Origin: Pleodorina starrii
Lineage: Eukaryota > Chlorophyta > Chlorophyceae > Chlamydomonadales > Volvocaceae
Length of the DNA stretch: 64,000 nt
Assembly: GCA_030267565.1 (NCBI GenBank)
Contig: BRXU01000020.1
Coordinates: forward strand, 1,241,001-1,305,000
Reading direction: 5' to 3'
Shown: positions 52,701 to 60,842 of the stretch, piece by piece
How the letters are laid out: every line of letters begins with the position of its first letter
Position numbering within the stretch: the stretch's first letter is position 1
The notes under the pieces: generated by a model
Database searches by the model: none
Seen by the model: only the letters and a program-made list of their open reading frames with translations
What the model was told of the DNA's origin: nothing
Translations under genes and position numbers: made by a program

Positions 52701-52972
52701 CCGCTGAGAGCCCGGAGCCGGCCAAGAGCCCCAAGCCTAGCCCTAGCCCCAAGAGCCCCAAGCCCGCTGAGAGCCCCAAGCCCGCTGAGGTCCCCAAGAG
52801 CCCCAAGCCCTCGGAGAGCCCGGAGCCGGCTAAGAGCCCCAAGCCCGCCAAGAGCCCGGAGCCGGCTAAGAGCCCCAAGCCCGCCAAGAGCCCGGAGCCG
52901 GCTAAGAGCCCCAAGCCCGCCAAGAGCCCGGAGCCGGCTAAGAGCCCCAAGCCTAGCCCTAGCTTCAAATGA
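43707..52972 (+). CDS. SPK-C: diverged SPK gene interrupted by a LINE (intron 2) and a nonsense codon (exon 3)
   Basis: Exons: 43707-43767 (signal peptide, MNRNVLLCCVIVATLCIAGS), 44039-44251, 50630-51055, 51371-51742, 52044-52361 and 52677-52972 (ends SPSFK, TGA). All introns are phase 1; internal exons are 213, 426, 372 and 318 nt. Modules carry SPEPAKSPKPAESPKSPKP and SPKPSPSPKSPKP repeats and end KFGRSL or KSGRSL. Intron 2 contains a 6.1-kb Dualen-like LINE. Exon 3 has GAG-to-TAG at 50875-50877 and begins TTGGC, giving Phe instead of Leu at the joint. Without the nonsense codon the frame is open to the TGA. It is either a recent pseudogene, a gene that skips exon 3 (frame is kept), or exons 4-6 serve another transcript. 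TGTAA lies 92 bp after the stop. Confidence 0.55.
44291..44305 (+). repeat. 15-bp target-site duplication of the SPK-C LINE, left copy
   Basis: TGTGTAGGGAGGCTG, repeated exactly at 50423-50437 just after the element's (ATT)n tail. Confidence 0.95.
44306..50422 (+). mobile_element. 5'-truncated Dualen/RandI-like LINE in SPK-C intron 2
   Basis: Begins inside the reverse-transcriptase coding region and runs through one long open frame to TAA at 50291-50293, a ~105-bp 3' UTR and an (ATT)n tail (50399-50422), bounded by a 15-bp target duplication. 5' truncation, simple-repeat tail and short duplication are the standard outcome of target-primed reverse transcription. Same sense as the host gene. 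Confidence 0.92.
44312..50293 (+). CDS. Dualen-like LINE polyprotein, C-terminal ~1993 residues (RT, PCIF1-like segment, RNase H, zinc finger, RLE)
   Basis: The frame is open from the truncation point; 44312 is only the first ATG. Order: reverse transcriptase (~44312-45540: NKRPIALANTLYKL, LYVDFSSAFNTIDHDKLL, GTVQGDTLSPLLFIIFLEPL, catalytic AYADD); a long linker; an unknown domain with GKYVIIPGEPSDSELHVYDP near 47750; a PCIF1-like methyltransferase-fold segment (~48060-48400: RFASPLN, YFSAYGEDQLFGA, NPEPTLTILIL) with HPDP where PCIF1 has NPPF; RNase H (~48795-49210: YTDGS, RAELAAIHQAL, LFTDSAASL, NDKADQGA, catalytic acids present); a CPLCG...H...C finger (~49603-49653); and a restriction-like endonuclease (~49855-50080: RPDLLLIP, VFVIEIGYTGD). 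RLE plus the AP endonuclease of the sister copy at 55403-60842 defines the dual-endonuclease clade. Confidence 0.85.
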   Translation: MWVKAETPLPWTTSDTVLIPKPNGDPLLIKNKRPIALANTLYKLWTSLITLSTSKFAPSADLFSEAQEGFLKHRNTERQILNLLHSIEDAGLTRRDLYILYVDFSSAFNTIDHDKLLQIMYDLGLPLDLIEVVRDLYSQARTCIRTEHGRTPDIHIERGTVQGDTLSPLLFIIFLEPLLRWLHVGGRGYKYGCLTDKDNERYHCSSAAYADDLAAITNTLSDLTTQCEKIGKYAKWAGLEVNHEKCAVSAILHKTSWDVKLPHGPTCDRTLQSALKDKIRINGKTIPYKHPGQAYKYLGVHIALTLNWAAQMEYVKEKIRTRGHDIATSLASPDQRLRMIQTCIQPAIAYSFPTMAYTNNDIKILDSMVTRVAKQSYGLKMGFCTRAILLPQEQYGLGLGSFLPIYVRKATRALVLSLNDQGRLGVVTRALLELQAKRAGTLEAHAYRAESHFYCTLKQLTLTRAHGLTITTMGKEYTTTLHSLAALADAMGTYPGTTDPVIPYRYILPLIEIGLDLRSLVDMNNDRYLIDTTALKSLTNGRARHRHLVSLNRLSLALSATGENPSKCNHERPLPHRDRKLPDFPVISSLVRNNLSPTPASQRLITEFLRARANTYQPNINTEHTHHTVVPGRWVKHGHDEFFVPDATPPTQTTHEDRHMPHNADPPEHGIPENTDPDDPMDGTTDKTQQAAANPPNPHGNTLTQPPNQPKRRIQSLPSAPDDEDGEPNKKARQLQRTSQRRKCTPAVRRRNWIAANTRTSNPKIKDDHVRMGEAVHEDEEANPGHTRFAMSARSFFTNLMLAVPTLGRGSPTNSTPVLTRQRSLSTKLQNTMQLLATQSHNNPILKKLQTHPLIEHANTQPDDNAEPPSENQLPTLQRRTTLKQVNWRLARKQLLCVNPPLTDRQHPDSTLANQLVCSLYSDCEFVERIIYGPFRKRETVEPKTRCKRLNKKRPTTIDLTETGDPQDKGTTMEVDGGMRKNTTGAGAPNPTPRIIDGRLAGGPSSTHADYYRVQWCNTIVCAGAISAYRLLNYHAKASKNTIAKYGRGAGRYLHEVSWEDSDMPLRDIQGQYNWPTLLATHQVRNATQTTVKLPPAPLDTHLSNAQRQGRWDPPSADTCARTRHTLTHVTINTVPCNPDRDIKPPGKYVIIPGEPSDSELHVYDPTGAWIGSLQIDRVRSLYARYQHSRQTRPDAHNKLAARGGFDEDVAKLLLRYKITPQKKHRNGRPGVGTHQNQATIRTCPENQVTICPELSVVLQDATQATCERFASPLNVDNSTTQYFSAYGEDQLFGANLDAYAQLFNGLSIAHPDPTPEASNHALAWAILSAQEASDNPEPTLTILILKYSLNGPYSKHMGNPAVRRLGRVPATHELAKLQQGRGSTTAATAYKSGLDVIAVGNISGLALLTHTIGPKIAMNTDNLLGRDQPQRTPGPCPTPDRTRWAKRHLHELRKGQSNPAFSTTAWEIERTTPGQRYRLSDSQPVHTRLRYAPKIGLYTDGSCVKDPEHDLNILGAAIYDAATDRLHHVAPNGKGPTNTITRAELAAIHQALKLYANYDDCLYLFTDSAASLHLTRRAIVEKSKLHISKHKELLLNIDELLWHRASQGLRTVLLKVKAHANASLGNDKADQGATAVAKGDAEATLTEESDNNPFDKIFWFRQTTTELYGNDLNRGITILLNKTTHHGFTPSGVYTDLWEKASPKLCARTSNLTITRGGGHSLFKRVFDYRWGQLWHAGLAKRYGIPTKHLEVHTNTAKESKAPCPLCGLPDSGGHILGGCKETGHIAMYIKRHNAAALLIADTIHKGRYGGCYTIIDACAEDASPEYSSGTRLPKWLLPNIPEKKRKKMRPDLLLIPTLPLSTTEQTTPYNGPPDRSKHTVFVIEIGYTGDLRHDEKNEQKAKQHAKLARRLKANGWKVRYTPKEAITLGFGGTIRNDLKPLITELGVPPDTATQCCARLHDLAIKYLNNIVLRRRSLEGPTCYTSNRQGVG
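50423..50437 (+). repeat. 15-bp target-site duplication of the SPK-C LINE, right copy
   Basis: TGTGTAGGGAGGCTG, identical to 44291-44305. Confidence 0.95.
50630..52676 (+). repeat. Three tandem exon-plus-intron units of SPK-C
   Basis: Units 50630-51370, 51371-52043 and 52044-52676 each hold one cassette exon and a nearly identical intron (GTAAGTGG at the start, TAGAAACCATGTA, CCTTCCCTCCTCTTCCTTGC at the end). Exon 6 starts a fourth unit that ends early. Each intron carries the 16-bp palindrome CTCCTATATATAGGAG (51128, 51815, 52434). High intron identity shows recent unequal crossing-over or gene conversion. Confidence 0.9.
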
Positions 52973-53063
52973 GCGGATGGAGCGAGGTTGCTCCCATCCT
53001 CGCTCGTCGTGTACGTTGGGATCAATGTTTCCGGACGCTTCTATGTTCCATCTCCTGTGTCCC

Positions 53064-53068
53064 TGTAA
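53064..53068 (+). terminator. TGTAA poly-A motif of SPK-C
   Basis: TGTAA 92 bp downstream of the TGA of exon 6, an appropriate distance for a volvocine 3' end. Confidence 0.5.
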
Positions 53069-54701
53069 CACGGGACCGGAGCACGCACCGAACTGGATCT
53101 GAATCTGAGCTGACCGTCTTTTCGAGGCGCGCCCGCACCTTGGCAGCAGGACCCTCGGACCGGCCCCTGGGCGTTGCGGGCCGGACCGGGCCCTGTGGTA
53201 GGTGCTACCGTATGCACTAGACACCAATGGCAACCACGGCCGAACAACTTGACGAGTACCTCCTAGTCCACCATCTGAGACGACAACCCATCCCATTCGT
53301 AGTGGGGAACTGCCTGGTCGCGCGGTGCGTTTGTGTGGTTGCTGTCGACATGACGGGTTTGACCGACAGGAAGCGTTGCCGAGGCACGAACGGCGGCTGT
53401 GGAAGCATCCTGGCATGCGCACCAAGCATACGCGAATGTGTGTGTGTGTCACGAAGCGAATATGTTACCTCAAGCATGTACGGAAGTAGGGCTGGGGCGA
53501 GCTGCTGTTGCTGCGTAGCAGATGTTTTAACATTTGCAATCTGACATTGTCCACAGTCTCGAGAAGTGTACGTCATAAGGTCATGTTCGGCGTTGCAAGT
53601 TCGTTGGCCCGGAATGTGCCGGGAAAACCTTGTTGGGCCTCTGCGTTTCTTCGCTCCATTATCGTCGAGGAATGTGTATGTTTGTGTATCTTGCGCCCAA
53701 GATCCGTATCGTGTGCGTAAAGAAGCTTAAGGAGCAGGCCTGCACGCCAGAAAGGGCGGGAAGGTCTCGCTCGGATTGCACGTCTGTAATAAGTGGCATC
53801 CTGCTTCGGCATGCGAAGGATTGTATCCTTGACATGTTTAAAACCGAACGTGCGTAGAAATGATACGGTATATGATGATGCATAACGCACGCGAGGTTGC
53901 AGCAGGGCGCCTTATGAGAATGCGATGCGATCATTACAAGGGGAACCAGCCCTAACCAGCAAGTAAGGGCGCCCGGAGACGGCTCCCTCCGCCGTGGCGC
54001 CCGGGGCCAACGCGGCAACGCGCGGTGCCCGGTATGGCCGCCAGCCCGCCACAGTGGCGGCCAGGGCGAGCTCGACCGAGACCAGGCCGCCCCCAGCCGC
54101 CTTATGAGTCAAAGCCCGTCCCAGTTACGGTATACATGCGCAACGTTGCGCAGTCCGCCTGCCCGGGAGCTGCAACTGAAAGCTGAGCTGCAATGACTAC
54201 TTCATTTTCTGACTCATGTATCGCGTTAAGGCAAACATGTACGGTATGTTGTGACCCTTACGAGTTACGAATCTTATTACGAGTTGCGAAGGTTGCAACG
54301 AATCCGGTTAGGCTGTGTTCACAAAATGGAAATAATGGATGCCACATGTGTTCACTTGTGAGTGAAACCGGATGAATTCGTGCGAAGCTGACCATGGATT
54401 GGTGCGAAACCGTGCCGAATCCCAATCCGGGTCTGGGAGGACCGATCCTGGCCGATTGGGGTCGATTTCGCCTGGATTCGCCTGGATTGGACTGGAAACA
54501 ACGTCTTTTGAAGAGGCAATTCGTAAACCTGCGTCTAATAAAAGATTAAAATGTTCTTATGTAACAATTAGCTTTACGAAAAGCGCTAGCCGTACTTTAA
54601 CTAGTACTTTCCGCGATGCCTGTACAAGCCTGGTGAGGAAATTATCAACAATCATAAAAGATATGATGTATGTTTATTTTCTAAATAGCACCGGGGTCTC
54701 G
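53069..54701. other. Spacer between SPK-C and the SPK-D flank, no gene supported
   Basis: Several short ORFs on both strands (for example 53227-53544 plus) lack domains, splice context or homologous copies. 53940-54110 is GC-rich; 54230-54680 is AT-richer. Nothing recognisable was found. Confidence 0.4.
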
Positions 54702-55402
54702 CATTTCGGGCCTCAGCTGGCGGGGTTTGAGAAGCAGGTGAGGAGACGAGGGGGTTTGGAGGAGAAGTGCATTGCTGCGCGGCGACCAGCACGGATGAAA
54801 GCTGCGTGGGAAGGCGGCAGCGATCGCGTCCCTACACGACATGACCCGTGATCGCAGTCCACAACCGCGGTATCATCGTTGAATTATCTGTTTAAGCTAA
54901 CGGTTTGTTATTATTTCTTGATTGGCAGTCGGCGAGCTGTTTTGCGTCGTTTGGGGTCGCCAGCAGGTCCAATGGCATCGCTGATCTGGTTGCCCTGCCT
55001 GAGTGCATGGCGGCGCTGCAGACTTTACGAATGTGTATCGAGACTCTCAGTATTTCAGGCAGCCGGCTTACTCGCATGGGTCCTCATTGGTCGCGGGCTG
55101 TTGGTTCACGGAACAGCATCAAGCTTGGGCACATCTGCAAACCTAACCTGGTCTGATAAAGGACGCAGGTCCGGTTGTATAGTGCCTTAGTTATGTAATC
55201 CTGTAAGCATGCGAACTCTGACCGCGTTTGTGGACACATGTTATGGAACGCCGAGGAATGCTGGGGATGCTAGTGGGTTGGGCACAACGTTCAGCAAAGT
55301 CACTGAAGTAACCCACAAACTATTATTGAAAATGTTTCGGCCAGATATTACAGCATGAGCACGGGCGCCGTGTTATCTATAAGGGCGTTATCTATGCGCG
55401 CG
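54702..55402 (+). promoter_or_regulatory. Distal part of the SPK-D 5' flank (separated from SPK-D by a LINE)
   Basis: Near-identical to 34309-34990 upstream of SPK-B. Its last 533 bp (54870-55402) are repeated on the far side of the LINE at 60843-61375. Confidence 0.85.
54870..55402 (+). repeat. 533-bp direct repeat flanking the second LINE, left copy
   Basis: Differs from 60843-61375 at three positions that I can see (TATAG/TAAAG, AAACTATT/AAAATATT, ATTACAG/ATTGCAG). Both copies share private bases that differ from SPK-B (GTTGCCCTG, GCTGCAGACT, AACTCTGACC), as expected if they are duplicates of one target. Confidence 0.9.
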
Positions 55403-57222
55403 CGAGTGTAGGCCACCTGTGTCGTCCAATCCAGGGTAGCGATAGGGGTGATGTGTACGCCGAGGTATTTGTACGATCCTGTTGGGGGTTCGTACGGGAT
55501 GGGTACGCCATCGATCCGAATTTGGTTTTTCAGGAGACGTTCTACGGCGGCCCTGTATTTTTGCGTACCGGGGCCCCGACTCAGATCAGTATCGGAACGC
55601 GCGCGGCCGTGCAGAATGCCCTGCAGTTGGCACTTGCCTACGTTGACCTTGAGTGCTCCCCAGCGGGCGTAGCGCTCTATTTTTGTGCTCTGTGTGCGCA
55701 TGTCAGACACGGTGTTCGTGAGGACCACTAGGTCGTCCGCGAAGGCTCCCGAGCTGAAGTGGTGTCGGTCATTTTCGTCCGCTTGGAGGCAGCCGTAGCG
55801 GTATCCTCGGCCTCCGCTGTGTAGCCATCTGAGGAGTGGCTCCATGTAAATGATGAACAGTACGGGCGATAGTGTATCGCCCTGAATCGTGCCTCGTTCG
55901 ATTGCGATCTCCGCGGTGTAGCCATGTTCGGTGCGTATGCGTGTGGTGGCGCGCGAGTACAGGTTCGCGACCACCGCGATGAGGTCCTCCGGATATCCTA
56001 GGTCGTACATGATCATAAGTAATTTGTCGTGATCTATGGTGTTAAATGCCGATGTGAAATCGATATATAGTAAGTAGAGGTCTCGCCTGGTTAGGCCGGC
56101 GTCCTCGATGGCGTGTAGTACGTTTTGGATCTGCCGCTCCGTGTTACGCTGCCGGAGGTACCCTTCCTGGGCTTCCGTGAAGATGTGCGCTTGTTCACTA
56201 AAGGTGACGATATTGGACGTAATGTGGCTGGTGTATAGTTTGTAGAGTGTGTTTGCCAGGGCGATGGGGCGTTTGTTCTTGATGAGGAGTGGGTTGCCCT
56301 TTTTGGGAATGAGTACCGTGTCTGATTGCGTCCAGTGGGGGGGGATTTCGGCCTTGACCCACATGACTGTGATCAGGTGGTGGATTGCGGTTTGGAGGTC
56401 GGGGGGGAGTGTCTGTAGCAGCTCGTTGGGTATGCCGTCTGGCCCGGGGGCTTTGTTGCGGGCGAGATGGTCTAAGCATGCGCGGAAGTTACATGGGTCT
56501 AATATGCCAGGGAGGAGGGACGGGGGTGCGCTTTCCCCTTGGGCTAAACCACGTCGTAGAGGGTCCGGCGCTCCCGGCGTCTCCCAGGGGTAGTTCCGTG
56601 GGGCTTTGCTCGGGAGGTATTTGCCAGTGCGGGGTCCGGAGATGGGCCGGGCTAGGAGCGCGAAGTGCGTGTGGAGTGCGTCGAGGATGCCGTCCGAGGT
56701 TGTGCACAGGTGCCCGTCGGCGGGGTGGCGAATGGCCGTTATGCCGCGTGGCTGATCGTCGGGCTCGAGAATTTGTTTGTGTGCGTGTTTCGGTTTCTTG
56801 GCTAGGAGGCTCTGAAATTGTTTCCTGGCTTTGCTCGCATGTAATTTACGGGTTTCCGTAGTCAACTTCTTAATTTCCCCTCCCTTTTCTCTTATTGCGG
56901 CACGCAGGGCGCGGGTCTCTGGTGTTTCTCGGAGCTCCGGGTTTTCGCGCGCGTGGGCTGTCGTACCCTCAGGTGGGTTGGGGTTTGCAGGGGTGATCAG
57001 CGGGGTGGGTCGGGGGGGGGGTTGTAGGGTCTCTGCGTCGGTGTTTTCCGCGTGCGGGGCGTCGGGTGCCGGGTGGGATGGGGTGTCCGGCCGTGGCGCG
57101 CGTAGTATGCGGGTGAGTTCGCATTTCAGGTTCGTCGTACAGACGGGTGATTCGCTTGCCGGTGCCTCTTCGTGCGTGCAGGCGCCCCGTGCGGGGGGGC
57201 TTGTGCTGGCAGTGGCTTTCAA
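55403..57222 (-). CDS. Dualen-like LINE: reverse-transcriptase part (frameshifted from the upstream ORF, truncated)
   Basis: Frame continues LINE coding from about 57222 leftwards: EKGGEIKKLTTETRKLHASK, NKAPGPDGIPNELLQTLPPD, SDTVLIPKKGNPLLIKNKRP, LYLLYIDFTSAFNTIDHDKL, GTIQGDTLSPVLFIIYMEPL, catalytic FADD in GAFADDLVVLTN. It reads across the 3' junction into host flank for 19 codons before a TAA (55350-55348), which is not element sequence. There is no ATG at its apparent start. It is the continuation of the N-terminal ORF after a frame change, most simply at the seven-base C-run on the minus strand near 57189-57195. Confidence 0.8.
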
Positions 57223-60200
57223 GGATCCCGAGGCACCGCAGCAGTAGTGATCCGAGCTCGTGGCTGAGGGTGGCGACGTTCGTTGTTTGGACGGCTTCGT
57301 GATCGCGCAGGTGGGTCAGGATCTGTATTGCGTCCTCTTTGCTCGCCGCTCGCTCCAGTCGCGCGGATGCTGCCGATATGGTTTCGTGTGCGGGTCTGAG
57401 TGCGGCTAGCAGGTGAGCGACGGCCTCTGTGAGCGTCGCCTCCATCTCCATGCGTGCTTTGGTTTTGCTCTCTTTTTGTACGGGTAGTTGGATCCGGCTC
57501 CAGGAGCTTGGGGTAAGGTCTGGGGGGGGTTGGGCAGCGGGGGCGGGCAGGAGCTTGATGCCTGCTAGGGGTAGGAGGGTGCAGAGCGGTTTGTGGTCAA
57601 AGTTCCCGCCACACTCATAGACTTGTTCGTACGCTTTCCCTTCCATTACCGCAGCGTCGCTGGTCTGAGCGGCGAGGAGGACATCGTCGATGCGGCTGTG
57701 GTGGGTATCGTGTCCCTGCTGTGTTTGTGTGTATGCGTACTCACGTCGCGCCGTGTCCACCGGTTTTAGGCCTGTTTCTTCTGAGAAGCGTCGGTGCGCA
57801 CGGTCTGTCGCATTGCAGGTGCCCGTAGACCGGTCGCTCAGTTTGAGTGTTGCATTCCAGTCGCCCGCCATCACAAGGTGTTCGCCCTTAGCATTGGCTT
57901 GCAGCGCGGCCGCCCGTCCGTAATCGTATATTTTCTGCCTGGCGGCGGGGTCGGCCGGGCAGTATACCCCTATGATATGTAGAGCCGTACTGCCCGGGGG
58001 TGCGATGCGCACATGTCCTATGTACCCACTGAGCTCCGGGGGCACAGGTTCTGCCGTTGCGCTGCCTTGGCGATGGAAGCGGTCTGCCACGCCGATCATC
58101 ACTCCTGCCTGCCGTATAGTGGGGTTACTGTCGTGCGGGTGGTTACTCATGTATGTCTGGTAGGGTTTCAGGGTGTTCTTCACCCCGGCGATGGTTCGCC
58201 GGTGATGGGCGCTCAGTTTGGTTTCCGTTAGCACCATTACGTCTGGTTTGTGTTCGTCTAACAGGTGTTTTATTCCCTCGCGGTGCCCCTGCAGGCCGCG
58301 GGTATTCATCGTGAGGATCTTGAGGTGGCCGGGCCGTGGGTCTCCTGGCGCGGGGACGGGTGGCGCTGGCACGGTCCTCTGGGGAGTTTCAGCAGGTGCG
58401 GCAGGGGCCTCCGTCCTGGGTTTCTTGGGTAGCACGTATTTTGTCATGTGCTGTTGCTGGGGTCCTGATTTCGGTTTGGGGCGGGGTTGCGGCATGGGGG
58501 GGTTGTCTGCGTGGCGCTTGCGCTGTTGTGTATGTGGGGCGGTTGGTTCGGCGGGCGTGTGCGTGGTGTGTGTTGGCTCCGGGGCCGGGTTGGGAGGGGT
58601 ATGTGCGGGTCCCCGAGCTGCCTCCGCTACGTTCGGCGTTTCGTCCGCCCGTTGGTTCCGTCCCGGTCGGATGGGGAGTCCCAGCATACGACGGAGGTGG
58701 TATGTGATGGTATTGGTTGCTGGCGTCGTTCCCGTCTGACCTCTGGTCCGTTTCCTGCTTCTACTTGCAGGTGCCGCTGCTTGTGGCCCGGGGTTGCGGT
58801 TTGCGGCTCCGTCCGCGTTGGAGCGGCGCGCCGATGTGGTGCCCGCGTCTGCTGGGCGGGCCCCCTGGAGGTCTGGCTGCGTTTCGCGCGGGTGGAGATC
58901 GACGTTGTGAGCGTCCGGCAATGGCTGCGCTGCGCCCGTCCCAGGTTCCGCAGGATCTATTTCCATGGGACTTGGTTCAGCGGCTGTGGTTGCAGGGTTA
59001 TCACCGGGGTTCTCGTGCTGGGCAGCGCTTAGCTCGGCGGCGTTCAGATCCTCATGCGCACGGGTCGGGGGTAGGGGGTGTTCGAGCTGTGATGGGGGGG
59101 TTTGCGTACGTCCTTCGGTTCCCGTGGGGTCTGCCTCGTCGATCTCCATCGGTGTGGGGTGGATGTCGGCTGCATCGTGTCCGGTTGCCGCGCATTCTGC
59201 ATTTTGCCAGTGGTCCGACTCTTCCAGTGCCATCGGTGTGGGGCTAGGGTCCGTGAGGTCGAGGATGGCGGGGGCTGTGGGTGGCTGAGCGTTCTGCGTG
59301 CGACCTTCCATTGTGTGCCACTCTTCCGGCCCCGGGATGTGGCGGAAATCCAGCATCATCTGATTGATGGTCAAAATGTCTACCGGCGCCAGGTAGTGGA
59401 CGTGGCCCGTTAGCCGTGCCCATTGGCTGTTGTCCATGGGCCTTTGGCTTTGCCCTGCCACCTCAGCTGAGTCAATGCGAAACCAGTTATCCCCGGCACG
59501 CTTAACCGCTATGGCGTGTGCTGGCCCTTGCAGTACGAATCCAAGTGATAGGGCCGTACTGCCGTTGGGTGTGTGTGCCGCAATTCCGGCTAGAATGGTT
59601 TCACGACTGCTTCCGGGTGGGATGGTGTAGCCGCAAGATACGGATGCGAGGTAGGGGCAGGTTCCGCCCTGTAGATTGACGCAGTGGCGTAGGTAGTGGT
59701 TCACCAGCATGACGCTGAAGTTTCCGGTATGTCGGTTAAACGCATGGCTCCAGAGTTTGGCAGTGCCAGTTTCTCGTGGGCTGTGTCTGGCTAGTTCGTT
59801 TAGCCGGAGCTGTACGGCATTGCAGTACTGCAGTACGGTCAGTGGCTCAAGGACCCGACGGCCCATGAGGTTGTTAATGGCGTGTATTTGGCAGAACTGT
59901 GCTTCTTGTGGCTCGTGGTAGGTGGGTGGGGGGATGGTCGCGGGTGGGGGCCACAGCACGGTCAGGCGGTGCAGTCGTGTCTGCTGGGTGTGTGGTGCCT
60001 GATTCCGCTGGGCCCTTTGTGTGGGCAAGGGTGATCCAATCATGCGGGTCAGATGTCGTAATGCAGTTGTATGACTACGGATGTGCTCGCGGCTTGGTTG
60101 TGCACGCTGTGTGTGTGTTGGCGTGCTAATGGGGCGCGCAGGGGGGACTGCCGGGGGTGGGTTATGGTGGATGCAGGTTACAGCTTCATGAACCGCGACC

Positions 60201-60721
60201 TGCCATCCGCTTCGTCCTCCGTCCTTCCGCCTAATGGGCTGGGCCACGGGGGGTGGGCTCCACTGGCCCTGGGGGACCACTCTACCACACGGCGCGTGTA
60301 ACATCCTGACAATCACATTCTCGGATGTCTCTCCGATTCCGTCCCCCTCCTGGTTGGCTACTAGGCCTCGCTGGTCCCCTGCATCTCTCCCGTGCCAGCG
60401 AAGTCCGCCTAGGCATTGGCAGCTTGCTAATTCCGCCATCAGCATGTCATCCATCGGGACTCGTGCTTGGTGTTGCCCATTACGGTTCTGGGGGTCCCTT
60501 TCCCGTAGTACGGCTTTTCCTTCTGCGTTGCTCTGGGCTGGCGTTCTGGTATTGGCTGCATGGGCTTTAAAGGTCGTTTGTGTGATTTCATCGTTGCTAT
60601 CTGTTGTAATGTTGTCTAGCGCACTTGCTTCAGTTTCTTGGTTGTGCTCTTCGGACATGTCGACGCACTTCTCGTTGTGCAGGCTGAGGTCGCCTACTGT
60701 TAGGGGACACTCTACATACAT
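56969..60721 (-). CDS. Dualen-like LINE: N-terminal ORF with Josephin-like cysteine protease and AP endonuclease
   Basis: ATG at 60721-60719. A disordered N-terminus is followed by a Josephin-like domain (about 59910-59380): QEAQFCQIHAINNLMG with Gln five residues before Cys, GNFSVMLVNHYLRH, and HAIAVKRAGDNWFRIDS. The Cys/His spacing pattern and the H+15 acid match the Josephin (ataxin-3) active site, with Asp where Josephins have Asn. Acidic/Pro-rich linkers and a basic region follow. The AP endonuclease covers about 58325-57555: LKILTMNTRGLQGHR, VMVLTETKLS, LVMAGDWNATL, SRIDDVLLAA, NFDHKPLCTLL. The terminal stretch is probably out of frame after a C-run near 57190. Cysteine protease plus AP endonuclease at the N-terminus is the Dualen/RandI arrangement, though there the protease is described as OTU type. 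Confidence 0.75.
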   Translation of the reverse strand: MYVECPLTVGDLSLHNEKCVDMSEEHNQETEASALDNITTDSNDEITQTTFKAHAANTRTPAQSNAEGKAVLRERDPQNRNGQHQARVPMDDMLMAELASCQCLGGLRWHGRDAGDQRGLVANQEGDGIGETSENVIVRMLHAPCGRVVPQGQWSPPPVAQPIRRKDGGRSGWQVAVHEAVTCIHHNPPPAVPPARPISTPTHTQRAQPSREHIRSHTTALRHLTRMIGSPLPTQRAQRNQAPHTQQTRLHRLTVLWPPPATIPPPTYHEPQEAQFCQIHAINNLMGRRVLEPLTVLQYCNAVQLRLNELARHSPRETGTAKLWSHAFNRHTGNFSVMLVNHYLRHCVNLQGGTCPYLASVSCGYTIPPGSSRETILAGIAAHTPNGSTALSLGFVLQGPAHAIAVKRAGDNWFRIDSAEVAGQSQRPMDNSQWARLTGHVHYLAPVDILTINQMMLDFRHIPGPEEWHTMEGRTQNAQPPTAPAILDLTDPSPTPMALEESDHWQNAECAATGHDAADIHPTPMEIDEADPTGTEGRTQTPPSQLEHPLPPTRAHEDLNAAELSAAQHENPGDNPATTAAEPSPMEIDPAEPGTGAAQPLPDAHNVDLHPRETQPDLQGARPADAGTTSARRSNADGAANRNPGPQAAAPASRSRKRTRGQTGTTPATNTITYHLRRMLGLPIRPGRNQRADETPNVAEAARGPAHTPPNPAPEPTHTTHTPAEPTAPHTQQRKRHADNPPMPQPRPKPKSGPQQQHMTKYVLPKKPRTEAPAAPAETPQRTVPAPPVPAPGDPRPGHLKILTMNTRGLQGHREGIKHLLDEHKPDVMVLTETKLSAHHRRTIAGVKNTLKPYQTYMSNHPHDSNPTIRQAGVMIGVADRFHRQGSATAEPVPPELSGYIGHVRIAPPGSTALHIIGVYCPADPAARQKIYDYGRAAALQANAKGEHLVMAGDWNATLKLSDRSTGTCNATDRAHRRFSEETGLKPVDTARREYAYTQTQQGHDTHHSRIDDVLLAAQTSDAAVMEGKAYEQVYECGGNFDHKPLCTLLPLAGIKLLPAPAAQPPPDLTPSSWSRIQLPVQKESKTKARMEMEATLTEAVAHLLAALRPAHETISAASARLERAASKEDAIQILTHLRDHEAVQTTNVATLSHELGSLLLRCLGILESHCQHKPPRTGRLHARRGTGKRITRLYDEPEMRTHPHTTRATAGHPIPPGTRRPARGKHRRRDPTTPPPTHPADHPCKPQPT

Positions 60722-60842
60722 GTAATCAACACGGGACGAGGTACCAATACTGTTGCGCACTCGTATCTTTCGAGCCAGCTGAATCCGTGGGCATTTTCCG
60801 CGACCCTTCCTTACGCTGGCCGCCGAGTTGGTATTGGTTCCT

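Larger units (their letters stand above)
55403..60842 (-). mobile_element. Dualen-like LINE, 5' complete, 3' truncated inside the RT coding region
   Basis: 5440-bp minus-strand insert. The 5' boundary at 60842 is set by the flanking repeat; the 3' boundary at 55403 falls inside the RT frame just after SYKYLGVHITPIATLDWTTQ. Its RT is closely related to the SPK-C copy (NKRPIALANTLYKL, HSGGRGYRYG against HVGGRGYKYG), but the linker, RNase H and RLE parts are missing. Loss of the 3' end is unusual for LINEs, which normally lose the 5' end. Confidence 0.85.

Noticed and set aside
53227..53544. 105-codon plus ORF in the SPK-C/SPK-D spacer
   Set aside because: No domain, splice context or second copy; length is within chance for this composition.
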